From Candidatus Gagatemarchaeum stordalenia (GTDB lineage Archaea > Thermoproteota > Nitrososphaeria > Nitrososphaerales > Gagatemarchaeaceae): 64,000 bases of DNA. A program made the position numbers and the translations under genes. Position 1 is the stretch's first letter. Each line of letters starts with the position of its first letter. Shown piece after piece: positions 43,601-53,040 of the stretch. Location of the stretch: positions 20,063 to 84,062 of the forward strand of contig PLUF01000095.1 of the NCBI GenBank assembly GCA_003164815.1. The letters run 5' to 3'. Under the pieces are notes generated by a model. It was not told the DNA's origin and ran no database searches. It worked only from the letters and a program-made list of their open reading frames with translations.

Positions 43601-43655
43601 AGGCATAAGTAATACCATTCGATTGCTTCTAAAGAAGCTCGTTGAGCAATCAACA
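43600..43655 (+). repeat. Duplicated promoter/start module, copy 1
   Basis: 56 bp matched by 47582-47637: both begin AAGGCATAAGTA (TATA-like) and end TTGAGCA[A/C]TCAACA at identical spacing, with less similarity between. In this copy the TTG (43642) is the methyltransferase start, giving MSNQQA. Confidence 0.65.
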
Positions 43656-44475
43656 GGCGACGGATTCATCAGCGGTACCCACATTTGCCTTCGGGAAGAA
43701 CTGGAGGAAATACCTCAGCAGATTGACCCCTGAAAAAATCGAGCTGGCGAAATCAGCTTTGGCAGAGTTTGTGGGCCGCGATGCGATACGTGGGAAGACT
43801 TTCTTGGACATCGGCTGCGGCAGCGGAATTCACTCCTACGCGGCCCTTGAGTTAGGTGCCTCCCGCGTTGTCAGCTTCGACTTTGACGCCGACGCGGTCG
43901 AGTGTTGCAAAACTTTGTGGTCCAGGGCAGGAAACCCGAACAACTGGATCATCCTGCAAGGGTCGATACTGGACGATTCTTTCGTCAGAGGGCTCGGAGC
44001 GTTCGACCTAGTCTATTCTTGGGGTGTCCTTCATCATACTGGAGAAATGTGGAGGGCAATTAAGTCGTCAGCCAATTTGGTTGGGAAGGGAGGCTTACTC
44101 TATATCGCGATTTACAACCGTGTCGACTCGCCTCTAGGCTCTGGATTTTGGCTTCAGGTCAAGAAAACCTACAACTCCTCATCACGTGCCGGCAGGGTAG
44201 CCATGGAAACTATGTTCCTTTCTTATTATTCCATTATGAATTTGGGAGCGCGTGCGATTTCCTATAGTCGCAGGGAGAAAGGGAGGGTCTATCCTAGGGG
44301 TATGGAGCTGCGAACGGATGTACTCGATTGGATAGGCGGGTACCCTTACGAGTTCGCAACTTCAATGGAAATAAGAAGCTACGTGCAGCGCGAATTTCCC
44401 TCGTTCGATTTGGTTCGAATCTCCGAAACCTACTCATTAGGTAACAACCTATTCTTGTGGAAACGTACGGGATGA
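43642..44475 (+). CDS. Class I SAM-dependent methyltransferase
   Basis: 277 residues. Motif I FLDIGCGSGIHSYAALELGA, VVSFDFDADAVE, then YSWGVLHHTGEMWRAI and GGLLYIAIYN, typical of small-molecule methyltransferases found in glycan clusters. TTG start within the duplicated promoter module. The stop overlaps the next start (ATGA). It may methylate a sugar in the surface glycan (inference). Confidence 0.85.
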   Translation: MSNQQATDSSAVPTFAFGKNWRKYLSRLTPEKIELAKSALAEFVGRDAIRGKTFLDIGCGSGIHSYAALELGASRVVSFDFDADAVECCKTLWSRAGNPNNWIILQGSILDDSFVRGLGAFDLVYSWGVLHHTGEMWRAIKSSANLVGKGGLLYIAIYNRVDSPLGSGFWLQVKKTYNSSSRAGRVAMETMFLSYYSIMNLGARAISYSRREKGRVYPRGMELRTDVLDWIGGYPYEFATSMEIRSYVQREFPSFDLVRISETYSLGNNLFLWKRTG

Positions 44476-47177
44476 TCTTCGGAATTAATCGACCTGATTT
44501 GCGCGGCCATCCCACACCGCTCGGCGATGACACGACTGCGGGGCAGAAGAGTCCTGGAATGGCTACCGGACTGAGGGCTCTGTTCATAGGATTTGGGTTG
44601 GCTTACCTTGTTGCTGCTCTGACAAACCAGTCTGGAATGCTCATGCTGCTTGTCGCCTTCCCGAGCGTGTACGTTATCCCTGGCACTTTTCTTGTTCTGT
44701 TCCTCAGGAGGGGCGGAGCTTCTGCACGCCAAGTCCTCGTAGAGGGGTTCTTCCTATCCCTTTTGGTCTCGGTGCTGCTTACGAGTCTATTCTTGGCACT
44801 CGGCCTACCCCTGTCCCCGCTTGAATACTCAGTGGCCATGTTGTTTTTTCCTCTTTGTTTTTTCTTTGTCAGGAGTCCCCGCATATCAGGCGGGCTCGAC
44901 CGTGGCCTGATGATCTACTTCGTCGGAGTACTTCTGGTTTACGTGTTCGCCGCGCTGTGGCTTGCAAGCGTGCCCCGATTCTTTACAAATGACGAATTAA
45001 GCTATATCCTTTCAGCGAGAATGGGAGCCGCAGGCTACCTAATACCTGCTTTCAGGGCTACTCCGGGTACCGGTTCGCTCGGGGTCTTGCTTCAAGGGTC
45101 ATACCTCTGGCTGACTCTCCTTTCTTCCTTCATCGGCTCGACGGGGACCCCCCCTGCCGGCGCAGGTTTGGCGTCTCTGGGCTTCCTAACACTGACCGCT
45201 TTGGCTTCTTCGATGTTGGTAGAGGAGAAGTGGCAGCAGGCAGTAACCATCGTTCTGGTCGGCAGTAACGCCCTGCTCTTGTCCTTCTCCGGGCTTGCAC
45301 TGAGCGATCTCGCAGTAGCATTCTTGACCGTGTTCAGCGTCGTCTACTTCCTGCGCGCTGTAACTCAAAAGGGCTCGCTCGGGGAAGTGGATTTTGGGGC
45401 GCTCTTCTTCTCGTTCGCTGGCTTAGTTCTAATCCTGCTGATAAAACCGAACATCCTTGTTGTCGTGCCGATGTGGCTCGTGCTGCTTTACCTGACAGTA
45501 AAATACAGGAGGTCCGACCGCTCCCTCCGCTATAGGCTCCTTCTGGTTGCCGTTCTGCTCCCTGTCTGTTACGAGCTCCTAGCGGACGTACCTTTTTTTC
45601 TCTCGGTATGGATTTTCCACAACGCAGGATTGGAAAGTTTCTTCCGTCCACTACTCGTCTTCGGCGTCAGTCCAGCGCTCACGCTGGCTGAAGCGTTCAA
45701 ATCCCCTTCTTTTCTGCCCACAAACCCCACCCTCTTCACTCGGGGCCTCACCACTAATTTGGAGTATTTCTACACCCTTGTGTCCCCGGAGACCTACACA
45801 ATAGTCATACCGGGGCTTGTCCTCGCCTCTCCATTTCTGATGATGTCACGGAGCGCGCGTGGGACTCCGAAACGGACTATCCTTGGCGTTTTGGTTCTCA
45901 TCTCAACTTTCCTTCTCTTACTCATAGGACCGGCGTTCAGCTCTGTCGCCGAATTCCCACGCTATTCACTTTGGCTGATACCACTATGGATACCCTTCGC
46001 CCTCCTGATTCTCCACGACCTAAAGGAACACCCATCAATCTGGAAGTTCGTTCCAGTTGTTGCTGCTATGTATCTGGTCATGAGTGCGAACTCGTATCTC
46101 TCGAACACTGTAGGTCTCTATCTTGGGTATAGCTCGGTAGCACCTTCTTCCACCATTTCGATTCTCGCAATTGAATTCATAAGCTCCATCTTTTTCTTAT
46201 CCTTGCTTCTCTTCGCAGGGTACAGAAGAAACTCAACGAGAAGTACCCTTAGGCGGTCACAACTCATGAAAATCGGGACGGCAATCATCCTGCTCCTGAT
46301 TCTCGCGAACTCTGCATTCTTCACGTCGAATTTCATCGCGAATTCGCCTTGGTACCAGCAACACGGATTCAGCTCGATTTCCGAAAACGTAATCAGTGCG
46401 TCGAGCCCTTCGACGTTGCTGATATCAAACGAATTCCTGTATCTTTCGCCTTACATCCCCGTGAACACCATAACGAGTGGACACTCATTTCCCTCTCCTG
46501 ATTCAAATAGTTCATTTGCGAACCTGGTAGCTGCTTCGCCCTCTGGGTCATTGATCGCGATAGGCAACGACCCAGATGCCACGATTTACTATGGCAACGC
46601 CGAAGTCGATGGGAACAGTTACATCGAATCATACTTCAACGATTCAACGATCCAGCCACAGACCGGAAACCAAAATGCGACCACTTTCGCCCATTTACTG
46701 GCGAATCTTGCGCCCACTCCTTACGGCGTTGTGAATCTTTTCAAGGTTCAAGATACTAGTCGCTCCCAACTTTCCCCAGTAATTGTGAAGTCCAGTAGCG
46801 CTGCATTGGACCAGAACCTAGACGTCATCATAATGCTAAACCTGGAAGAGTATAGCAGCTCGCAAGCTACAGTGGTGCTCGCTACACCTTTCTTTTCCGA
46901 GGTTTATCCTGTCTTTCTAACCGCAGGACTAAACAATGTCACTTTGTCTATTGAGAGGGGATCTGCGGCGAACCCCCAGTACGACTGGACGCATTCAGCC
47001 CAGCTCTGGGTCATGATTCTGCAGGATGGAGTTGTCGCGTATTCTACCACTCTATCGCTGACAAATACGGGACTGACCAACATTCTTTTCCTCTTGCTGG
47101 TCGGGAGTCTCTTGGTCACAGTCGCTGCGTCTATGTACTATGAGAAAGACCGATTGCTACAGTGGGCAACTCCATGA
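44472..47177 (+). CDS. Large multi-pass membrane protein, GT-C-like
   Basis: 901 residues, about 13-15 membrane helices, then an extracytoplasmic domain of roughly 250 residues and a C-terminal helix. The loop FFTNDELSYILSARMG carries an acidic pair in the place expected for GT-C glycosyltransferases. The C-terminal part is rich in N-x-S/T sequons. Translationally coupled to the methyltransferase. A GTG five codons upstream is possible. A role in transferring lipid-linked sugars outside the membrane is inferred. Confidence 0.72.
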   Translation: MIFGINRPDLRGHPTPLGDDTTAGQKSPGMATGLRALFIGFGLAYLVAALTNQSGMLMLLVAFPSVYVIPGTFLVLFLRRGGASARQVLVEGFFLSLLVSVLLTSLFLALGLPLSPLEYSVAMLFFPLCFFFVRSPRISGGLDRGLMIYFVGVLLVYVFAALWLASVPRFFTNDELSYILSARMGAAGYLIPAFRATPGTGSLGVLLQGSYLWLTLLSSFIGSTGTPPAGAGLASLGFLTLTALASSMLVEEKWQQAVTIVLVGSNALLLSFSGLALSDLAVAFLTVFSVVYFLRAVTQKGSLGEVDFGALFFSFAGLVLILLIKPNILVVVPMWLVLLYLTVKYRRSDRSLRYRLLLVAVLLPVCYELLADVPFFLSVWIFHNAGLESFFRPLLVFGVSPALTLAEAFKSPSFLPTNPTLFTRGLTTNLEYFYTLVSPETYTIVIPGLVLASPFLMMSRSARGTPKRTILGVLVLISTFLLLLIGPAFSSVAEFPRYSLWLIPLWIPFALLILHDLKEHPSIWKFVPVVAAMYLVMSANSYLSNTVGLYLGYSSVAPSSTISILAIEFISSIFFLSLLLFAGYRRNSTRSTLRRSQLMKIGTAIILLLILANSAFFTSNFIANSPWYQQHGFSSISENVISASSPSTLLISNEFLYLSPYIPVNTITSGHSFPSPDSNSSFANLVAASPSGSLIAIGNDPDATIYYGNAEVDGNSYIESYFNDSTIQPQTGNQNATTFAHLLANLAPTPYGVVNLFKVQDTSRSQLSPVIVKSSSAALDQNLDVIIMLNLEEYSSSQATVVLATPFFSEVYPVFLTAGLNNVTLSIERGSAANPQYDWTHSAQLWVMILQDGVVAYSTTLSLTNTGLTNILFLLLVGSLLVTVAASMYYEKDRLLQWATP

Positions 47178-47581
47178 GCCTGATACAGAGGCGAAATTAG
47201 AAGTTTGATGGGCCAAGCATTCCGTGGTTCGACGCGCCTAATTCATGAGACGTCGAAGAAGATACCACAATTAGAACTGAGGTGACTTAGGGATGCAATG
47301 TTGATTGGAGAGTCAGGTTCGGGCAGGTGATATTGAGACGAGATACTAAGCGGAATGTCACCTGCTGGTCCCGTCATCTGGGCTGCAAAACCGGTTGTAG
47401 ACCTGCTTTGATAATCACACAAACCCCACGAAGACAAATTGCCTAGGAGTAGAGCCATGCTCCAAGAGTGCGATGTCAAATCTTTTTGAGACTTGCCCTA
47501 ATGATGTCACCAAATACAGAGGAGCAAAGAGGTGGTACCGGTTGACAACACGACGGGACTACTTTCCTCTATGTACTGGCT
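47178..47581. other. Gene-free stretch, probably decayed coding sequence
   Basis: No intact gene. Fragments such as LIGESGSGR on the + strand look like remnants of a P-loop protein, but they are broken by stops. More A/T-rich than the surrounding genes. It ends in the duplicated promoter module. Confidence 0.35.
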
Positions 47582-47638
47582 AAGGCATAAGTATTCTTAT
47601 CGCAGTAGTACTACAGAAGGTCGTTGAGCACTCAACAA
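47582..47638 (+). repeat. Duplicated promoter/start module, copy 2
   Basis: Matches 43600-43655. The TTG at 47624 opens MSTQQAVFSS but stops after about 30 codons and is not in frame with the methyltransferase that follows. Confidence 0.6.
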
Positions 47639-47688
47639 GCTGTTTTTTCTTCAACCGTACTGGAGAGGACTCGCTGGTCACGCAACGG

Positions 47689-48333
47689 TTGGGCCTCAGG
47701 AGAGTTTTCGGCGTGACTATGTCGGAGGGGGTCCATACCAGAACAGGGAAGGAATACGGTCCTTGGGCTGCTTCGGTTGGTCTTGCGTCGGCAGTCTTAG
47801 ACCAAATCCCGAGGTCGATAGACTCCTTTCTGGATGTAGGGTGTTGTTATGGGTATCTTTCGTACGTCGTGAGGACTCAGTTCCCGTCTGTCACGAAAAT
47901 CGTCGGTGTAGACTTCTACGAGCCCTACTTGCGGATGTTAGAGAAGTTCAGGTTTTTCGATAAACTTGTAAAATGGGACCTCTGCCAAGTGCCTTTACCA
48001 TTCAAGGATCGCGAATTTGATGCGGCGGTAGCCATCGACGTGGTAGAGCACCTACCAAAAGAGGCAGGTTCGAGGCTTCTGGTGGACATAGAAAGGGTGG
48101 CTAAGAAGGTCGTGGTTACTACTCCGAACTACTGGAATAAAAACGAACGCTCTACTCTTGATGGCAACGACCTACAGAGGCATCAGAGTTTGTGGCGAAT
48201 CAAAGATTTCAGGAATAGGGGATACAAAGTACATGGCATCGGATATCGTCCACCTTTTCAGTCTATGGCCTTTATCTTGCCAATGGACTCCAAGGTGCCG
48301 TGGCTGTGCGCTACCATTCTCGCTGTGAAATGA
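47689..48333 (+). CDS. Class I SAM-dependent methyltransferase, second copy in cluster
   Basis: 214 residues from TTG 47689; ATG 47719 (MSEGVHTRTG) is equally plausible. Motif I SFLDVGCCYGYLSYVV, VGVDFYEPYLRML, VAIDVVEHLPKEAG and VVTTPNYWNKNE mark a UbiE/SAM-type methyltransferase. The upstream TTG in the promoter module is out of frame, so either a frameshift has occurred or translation begins internally. Possibly O-methylates a glycan sugar (inference). Confidence 0.78.
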   Translation: MGLRRVFGVTMSEGVHTRTGKEYGPWAASVGLASAVLDQIPRSIDSFLDVGCCYGYLSYVVRTQFPSVTKIVGVDFYEPYLRMLEKFRFFDKLVKWDLCQVPLPFKDREFDAAVAIDVVEHLPKEAGSRLLVDIERVAKKVVVTTPNYWNKNERSTLDGNDLQRHQSLWRIKDFRNRGYKVHGIGYRPPFQSMAFILPMDSKVPWLCATILAVK

Positions 48334-48548
48334 GGTTTAACAAGTTACAATCTGGAAGTTCGGACACCAATTCTAAGGAGCTTCATGAAGCGTTGAGTGA
48401 TGAAAAATTTCCCTCGACTGTATTCCTTCCTCGAGTGCAATCGAGAACGCAAACGAGTCGAAACCTCCCGAAATGGAGTAGCGCGCTAATGTTCGAGATA
48501 AATTTCCTCCACGATCACATGGTTTGCGTCAAGAGAGAACAATCCTGA
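48330..48548 (+). CDS. Small hypothetical protein
   Basis: 72 residues, starting in an ATGA overlap with the methyltransferase stop. The C-terminal FEINFLHDHMVCVKRE looks protein-like, but no family is recognised. It could be the tail of a decayed gene. Confidence 0.3.
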   Translation: MRFNKLQSGSSDTNSKELHEALSDEKFPSTVFLPRVQSRTQTSRNLPKWSSALMFEINFLHDHMVCVKREQS

Positions 48549-48756
48549 TTAACAATTAATCAAGTAGAAGCGAAAGGTCGCTCCAGAACACCAGAGTTTT
48601 TCTAATACGCCGCATTTGAGCTATCCCGTTTCTGCGGCGAATAACACAACGTCACAAGACAACAGGTGCCCAAAATAGAGTCAATTCAGGGTTGAACGAC
48701 TCTGCTCATTCTCCATCGAGAGAATGGAACGACTCGATACGAAACATTCCTAGTCG
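48549..48756. other. Intergenic region with hairpin
   Basis: Contains CATTCTC/GAGAATG (about 48707-48726), a seven-base hairpin with a six-base loop, between convergent genes. Possible terminator; no T-run follows. Confidence 0.3.
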
Positions 48757-49863
48757 TTACCCTAAGGTTGAGACATCTTTGAACAATTGCTCGTACATCC
48801 CTCCTATCTTCTCCGGGTCGTGAAGGTTCTTGACGTACTCAATACCATTCTGGCCCATACGGCGACGCGCCTCCGGGTCCGAAAGAAGACGTACCACTGC
48901 AGAGCGCATTTCGGTAAGACTGTGCACGTGAAGCCCCAAGGAGTAGCGACAAATGACCTCGTCCGGATCGTAGAAGGACACATATGGAGTTCCTGTAGAA
49001 GCGCATTCCAAGAGGGTGTTCGGGAAACCTTCGACTCCGCTCGTGTTGATGTAGACCGCCGCTTTTCCCATGAGTTCTTCCGCCTCTTCTGGAGTTACGC
49101 GACCAATGTAACTGAAGTTGTAAATGTTACGACACCCGTCCTCTATCAGTTTGGACATTGGGCCATAGCCAGCCAAAACAAAGTTTACCTCTGGGAGAAT
49201 CTTCGCCACGGAAAGCACCAGTTCCGGACGTCGGTACCAAATCAAACGGGAGATAGAAAGAACGAAAGGTGGGCTCGACTTCGGACTTTTTGTGGCAATC
49301 GGATGAGAAATGGGAGGGATATGAGAAATTCTTACTCGCGGGAAATTGATCGCGAATATACGTGCAATCTCTTCAGTCTGTGCAACGATGGCAGAGGCCC
49401 TCGATATGCCGAACTTGTACGCTGCGCTGGACAGACCTATCCTGTCTAGCGGGCTGTTCTCGTAGATTCTCCCTTTCAAATTAATTGTCGCGTTCCAGAT
49501 ACTGCTGCTCCCGAATACGAAAGGTATGCCCTTGATACGGCAAATGAGAGAGGTCAGTCCAGTTACTATTGAGGCACTGCGTTGATAATATACATCGGCA
49601 TCGACTTCGTCCATCGCGTGATAGAGATTGGTCGTGAAGCGCGCATAATCCACGAAGTTCGCACCCCGGCCGTCTCTGGCTACCCCCGCCTCATGGACCA
49701 CGATACCGTCTTCTGATCGCACACCACGACTATCAGTGCCCGACATCGTGATAAAATGCATGTCTACACCTCGCTTGGCCAAAATCTGCGCGATGCCTAG
49801 GGCTTGGCGTTCCGCTCCGCCGAGCGCTTGCTTTGGAAGATTGATGATGAAACAGACCCTCAT
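48757..49863 (-). CDS. Family 4 glycosyltransferase
   Basis: 368 residues. N-terminal MRVCFIINLPKQALGGAERQALGIAQILAKRG with the donor-side GGAE motif, VLSISRLIWYRRPELVLSVAKIL, and the GT4 C-terminal signature EGFPNTLLECASTGTPYVSF. Retaining GT-B enzyme adding a sugar to a lipid-linked acceptor. The start ATG 49863 was preferred over a codon 10 residues upstream. Last gene of a minus-strand glycan operon beginning near 58.3 kb. Confidence 0.9.
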   Translation of the reverse strand: MRVCFIINLPKQALGGAERQALGIAQILAKRGVDMHFITMSGTDSRGVRSEDGIVVHEAGVARDGRGANFVDYARFTTNLYHAMDEVDADVYYQRSASIVTGLTSLICRIKGIPFVFGSSSIWNATINLKGRIYENSPLDRIGLSSAAYKFGISRASAIVAQTEEIARIFAINFPRVRISHIPPISHPIATKSPKSSPPFVLSISRLIWYRRPELVLSVAKILPEVNFVLAGYGPMSKLIEDGCRNIYNFSYIGRVTPEEAEELMGKAAVYINTSGVEGFPNTLLECASTGTPYVSFYDPDEVICRYSLGLHVHSLTEMRSAVVRLLSDPEARRRMGQNGIEYVKNLHDPEKIGGMYEQLFKDVSTLG

Positions 49864-49970
49864 CGATGAACAACCACCTGGCGACTCACCCATGTCTTAT
49901 TTGCGAACATGATTCCAATGGAACGAATCCATATGGTGCAGCGTGTTGGAGTAGTGAAAATCAAGCGCTA

Positions 49971-51878
49971 TCAAGTGTACTTTTCGATTTCCAGTGGCGG
50001 GACCCTTTCATCACGTATAATATACATCTGGTACCACACCGCAAGCACCATAAGCGCAAATATTTTGGCCGCATTTGCAAATGGTTTCTTCAAAATTTCC
50101 GACACTTGAGTTCGTGCCAAAATCGATTCAAAATTGCCCTCGGAGTACGTCCTCTCGAACACCTGTGCCGCGAGGTCGTCGAATCCGCGATGGAACCAGT
50201 AGTCTATAGGTACCCCGAAACCCTGCTTCTTCCTAGAAATGATTTCCTTCGGAAGAAGTCTCTTCTTTAGGACCATTTTCTTGAGTATGTATTTCCTTAC
50301 CGAGTTGTGCACCTTCATGCTTGGCGGCAATGCGGCCGAGAATTCAGCTAGCCTGTGGTCGAGGAAAGGGGACCGAACTTCGAGAGAAACAGCCATGCTC
50401 ATACGATCGACTTTAACTAGAATATCTTCGGGAAGGTAGGTCTTTATCGTCACGTAATCAAAAGCATTCATTAGGTTGGTCGATTTCTCCTTCTCAAAGT
50501 ACTGCTGAAGATACTTGCTAGTCGGAGCTTCTGTTCCTTCTACCTGGGGATTCGCATGGACAAGCTTCTGCACCTCCTGCTGACCCATTTGCGAAACACG
50601 CAAGAAGTAGCGTTCCTCGGGTCCCTGATTCGCGTACTGCTTGTCTAGTGCGTGCTTCGCGAGCGTCACCACCCCGTTGTGCGTTGGGACGCTTGCGATG
50701 ACCTTGAGGATAGGGTTTCGAACCGCAGGAGGAACGGCTCTGTAATACTTGTAGACGGACGGATCCTCCATCCAAGGATATCCCATAAAGACTTCATCGC
50801 CGCCGTCCCCCGAAAGTGCGACTTTCACCTCTTGACTTGTGGCCTTCGAAACATAGTATGTTGGTATCATTGACGAGTCGGCGAAGGGCTCGTCAAAATG
50901 CCAAATCATCCGCGGAAGGAGGGCCAGAGCGTCCGGTTTCACCGTGAGCACGTGGTGGTTCGTACCCAAGAAATCAGCCACCGACTGAGCCCATCTAGCC
51001 TCGCTGTATGGTCCCTCTTCAAAATCGACTGTGAATGTGCGCACATCCTGCTCTGAGAGTCTCTTCATCAGGGCGACCACCGTACTGGAGTCGACCCCGC
51101 CACTCAGGAAAGCGCCAAGAGGAACGTCGCTCCTGAGCCGGATTCTTACAGAATCCTCGAGCAGCCGATACAGCTGCTCAATGATGGCATCTTCAGGCCA
51201 ATCATCTTTCGTGCTAAAGCCGAGGTCCCAATAGAGCTCCGTCCTCAGTTCTCCATTCTGAAAAGTGAGATATTCGCCGGGTTTGATCTTCCGTACATTC
51301 TTGAAAATCGTCAAGGGGGAGGGAACGTAGAAGAACGTAAGATAGTCTTCAAGGGCCTGTCGATCAATCGTCCTTGGCACTCCCTCGTGCTGTAATATCC
51401 CCTTAAGTTCCGACGAAAAAATTAGCTTGTTGTCCTCAGCCCAATAGTACAGTGGTTTCTTGCCAAAACGATCCCGGGCCAAAACGAGTCGTTTATCTCG
51501 ACCGTCCCAGATCGCAATGCCGAACATTCCCACGAAGGACTGGAAGCAGCCCGTGCCCCACTCTTCGTACGCATGCACTATTACTTCCGTGTCCGAGTCG
51601 GTCTTGAAAACATGGCCAGATGCTTCTAGTTGGAGCTTGAGCTCTACATAATTGTAAATTTCTCCGTTGAATACCGTCCAGACGCTCCCGTCCTCGTTCG
51701 AGATGGGCTGTTTTCCACCCGACAAATCTATGATGCTGAGACGTCTAGATCCAAGCCCTATGCCAAAGTCCACGAACTTGCCCTCTTCGTCTGGCCCTCT
51801 GTGCTTCAGAACGGCACACATGTCACTAAGCAATTCGGGGTCATCCAACCCGGCGTATCCGCAAATTCCACAACCCAA
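49971..51878 (-). CDS. asnB: AsnB-like glutamine amidotransferase (asparagine synthase family)
   Basis: 635 residues. Glutaminase domain with GICGYAGL, then RGPDEEG, NEDGSVWTVFNGEIYNY; synthetase domain with PP-loop GAFLSGGVDSSTVVAL and LPEDILVKVDRMSMAVSLEVR. In glycan clusters such proteins often amidate uronic acids, which fits the UDP-sugar dehydrogenase upstream. The TTG start has a strong Shine-Dalgarno sequence (AGGGGAGGG) six bases before it. It makes the catalytic cysteine residue 3 (M-G-C-G-I-C-G), whereas family enzymes have Cys at position 2, exposed after Met removal. Confidence 0.9.
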   Translation of the reverse strand: MGCGICGYAGLDDPELLSDMCAVLKHRGPDEEGKFVDFGIGLGSRRLSIIDLSGGKQPISNEDGSVWTVFNGEIYNYVELKLQLEASGHVFKTDSDTEVIVHAYEEWGTGCFQSFVGMFGIAIWDGRDKRLVLARDRFGKKPLYYWAEDNKLIFSSELKGILQHEGVPRTIDRQALEDYLTFFYVPSPLTIFKNVRKIKPGEYLTFQNGELRTELYWDLGFSTKDDWPEDAIIEQLYRLLEDSVRIRLRSDVPLGAFLSGGVDSSTVVALMKRLSEQDVRTFTVDFEEGPYSEARWAQSVADFLGTNHHVLTVKPDALALLPRMIWHFDEPFADSSMIPTYYVSKATSQEVKVALSGDGGDEVFMGYPWMEDPSVYKYYRAVPPAVRNPILKVIASVPTHNGVVTLAKHALDKQYANQGPEERYFLRVSQMGQQEVQKLVHANPQVEGTEAPTSKYLQQYFEKEKSTNLMNAFDYVTIKTYLPEDILVKVDRMSMAVSLEVRSPFLDHRLAEFSAALPPSMKVHNSVRKYILKKMVLKKRLLPKEIISRKKQGFGVPIDYWFHRGFDDLAAQVFERTYSEGNFESILARTQVSEILKKPFANAAKIFALMVLAVWYQMYIIRDERVPPLEIEKYT

Positions 51879-51918
51879 GTCCAGCCCTCCCCTTTAGACT
51901 CGTTCTTCCTTCAAGTTG

Positions 51919-53040
51919 TTAGTGCACCGTCAGAGTGGAATAGGCATCAAGGTATCTCCTGACAATCCTCGTCGCAGAGTATACGTCGACTGCTTTTTGA
52001 CGAGCGTTGAGTCCAAACCGTCTGAGAAGTTTCTGGTCCTGCAACAACTGACCGAGAGCATCGGCCAATGCTGCGGAGTCACGCATCTTCACCAATGTTC
52101 CGTCCTTCCCACTCTCCACTACGCCTGAGAGCTGCGGCATATCGGAGGCTATCAACGCGTTACCACATGACATCGCTTCGAGCAGAGCCTTGGGCAAGCC
52201 TTCACTGAGCGAAGGCAGGACGAACGCGGATGAACTGCCGAGAATCTTTGAGACGTCTCCAACACCCATCTGGCCCAAGAACACGCAGGCGTGCCCGAGC
52301 TCAAGCTTATCCGCCATCTCCCTCAGTTGCGGCATCAAGGGACCGTCGCCTATCATGACGAGTCTCGACTCGGGCACCTCTGTCTGGAGCAAGACCATGG
52401 CGCGAAGCAAGAATTCCAGTCCTTTCTCCGGGACCATTCTGCCGACCCAAGTTATGAGGTATGGATCCTTCGACTGTCCAGGCTTGAAGACTTCGGTATC
52501 AACCCCATTTGGGATAACTTCAATTTCGCAATTGAAACCGAGCGACGCCAAGATATTTCTTTCATAATCCGTTAGGCACACCACGAGGTCAGCTTTTGGG
52601 AGAAATGCCTTGCATACTGTAATAATGTAGGCCCACTGCGCCGCGTCGACGATAGGGCCTCGCTCCGCTATCAGCCCTCGAATCGTCACTACAATTGGTA
52701 TTCTCTCCGCTCTGGCAATTCTTATTGCTTGTAGGGAGGGCAGAAAAAGATGCGAGTGAGCTTGAATCAAGTCCGGTCTCAACTCCCGGATGGCCTCCGT
52801 CATCCCGAAGAGAAAAGGATACTCCCTGATTGCAGGCGGAATCTTGATGTTAGCACCTCTAAGCCTGATAATCTCAACTCCGTCGATGGTCTCTCTCACC
52901 GAGCAAGGCCGCAGGAAGGACCAGGTAACCGCGCATGATTCGTTGCCGGTGCCTATAATCCTCTTCGCAAAATCGTGAGCTCCAAAGGCATCGGGCACCA
53001 AGTCCGGGTGATAAACGTGGGCTATTTGACAAATTTTCAT
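51919..53040 (-). CDS. Family 4 glycosyltransferase
   Basis: 373 residues. N-terminal MKICQIAHVYHPDLVPDAFG, LIQAHSHLFLPSLQAIRIA, then ITWVGRMVPEKGLEFLLRAM and LPSLSEGLPKALLEAMSCG, the GT4 nucleotide-sugar region with its conserved Glu pair. The ATG overlaps the preceding GT2 stop (ATGA). An in-frame extension upstream is spurious because it runs through that gene. Confidence 0.92.
   Translation of the reverse strand: MKICQIAHVYHPDLVPDAFGAHDFAKRIIGTGNESCAVTWSFLRPCSVRETIDGVEIIRLRGANIKIPPAIREYPFLFGMTEAIRELRPDLIQAHSHLFLPSLQAIRIARAERIPIVVTIRGLIAERGPIVDAAQWAYIITVCKAFLPKADLVVCLTDYERNILASLGFNCEIEVIPNGVDTEVFKPGQSKDPYLITWVGRMVPEKGLEFLLRAMVLLQTEVPESRLVMIGDGPLMPQLREMADKLELGHACVFLGQMGVGDVSKILGSSSAFVLPSLSEGLPKALLEAMSCGNALIASDMPQLSGVVESGKDGTLVKMRDSAALADALGQLLQDQKLLRRFGLNARQKAVDVYSATRIVRRYLDAYSTLTVH

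Noticed and set aside
47243..47479. 78-codon open frame on the minus strand
   Set aside because: No start signal, no motif, and overlaps what look like remnants of other genes.
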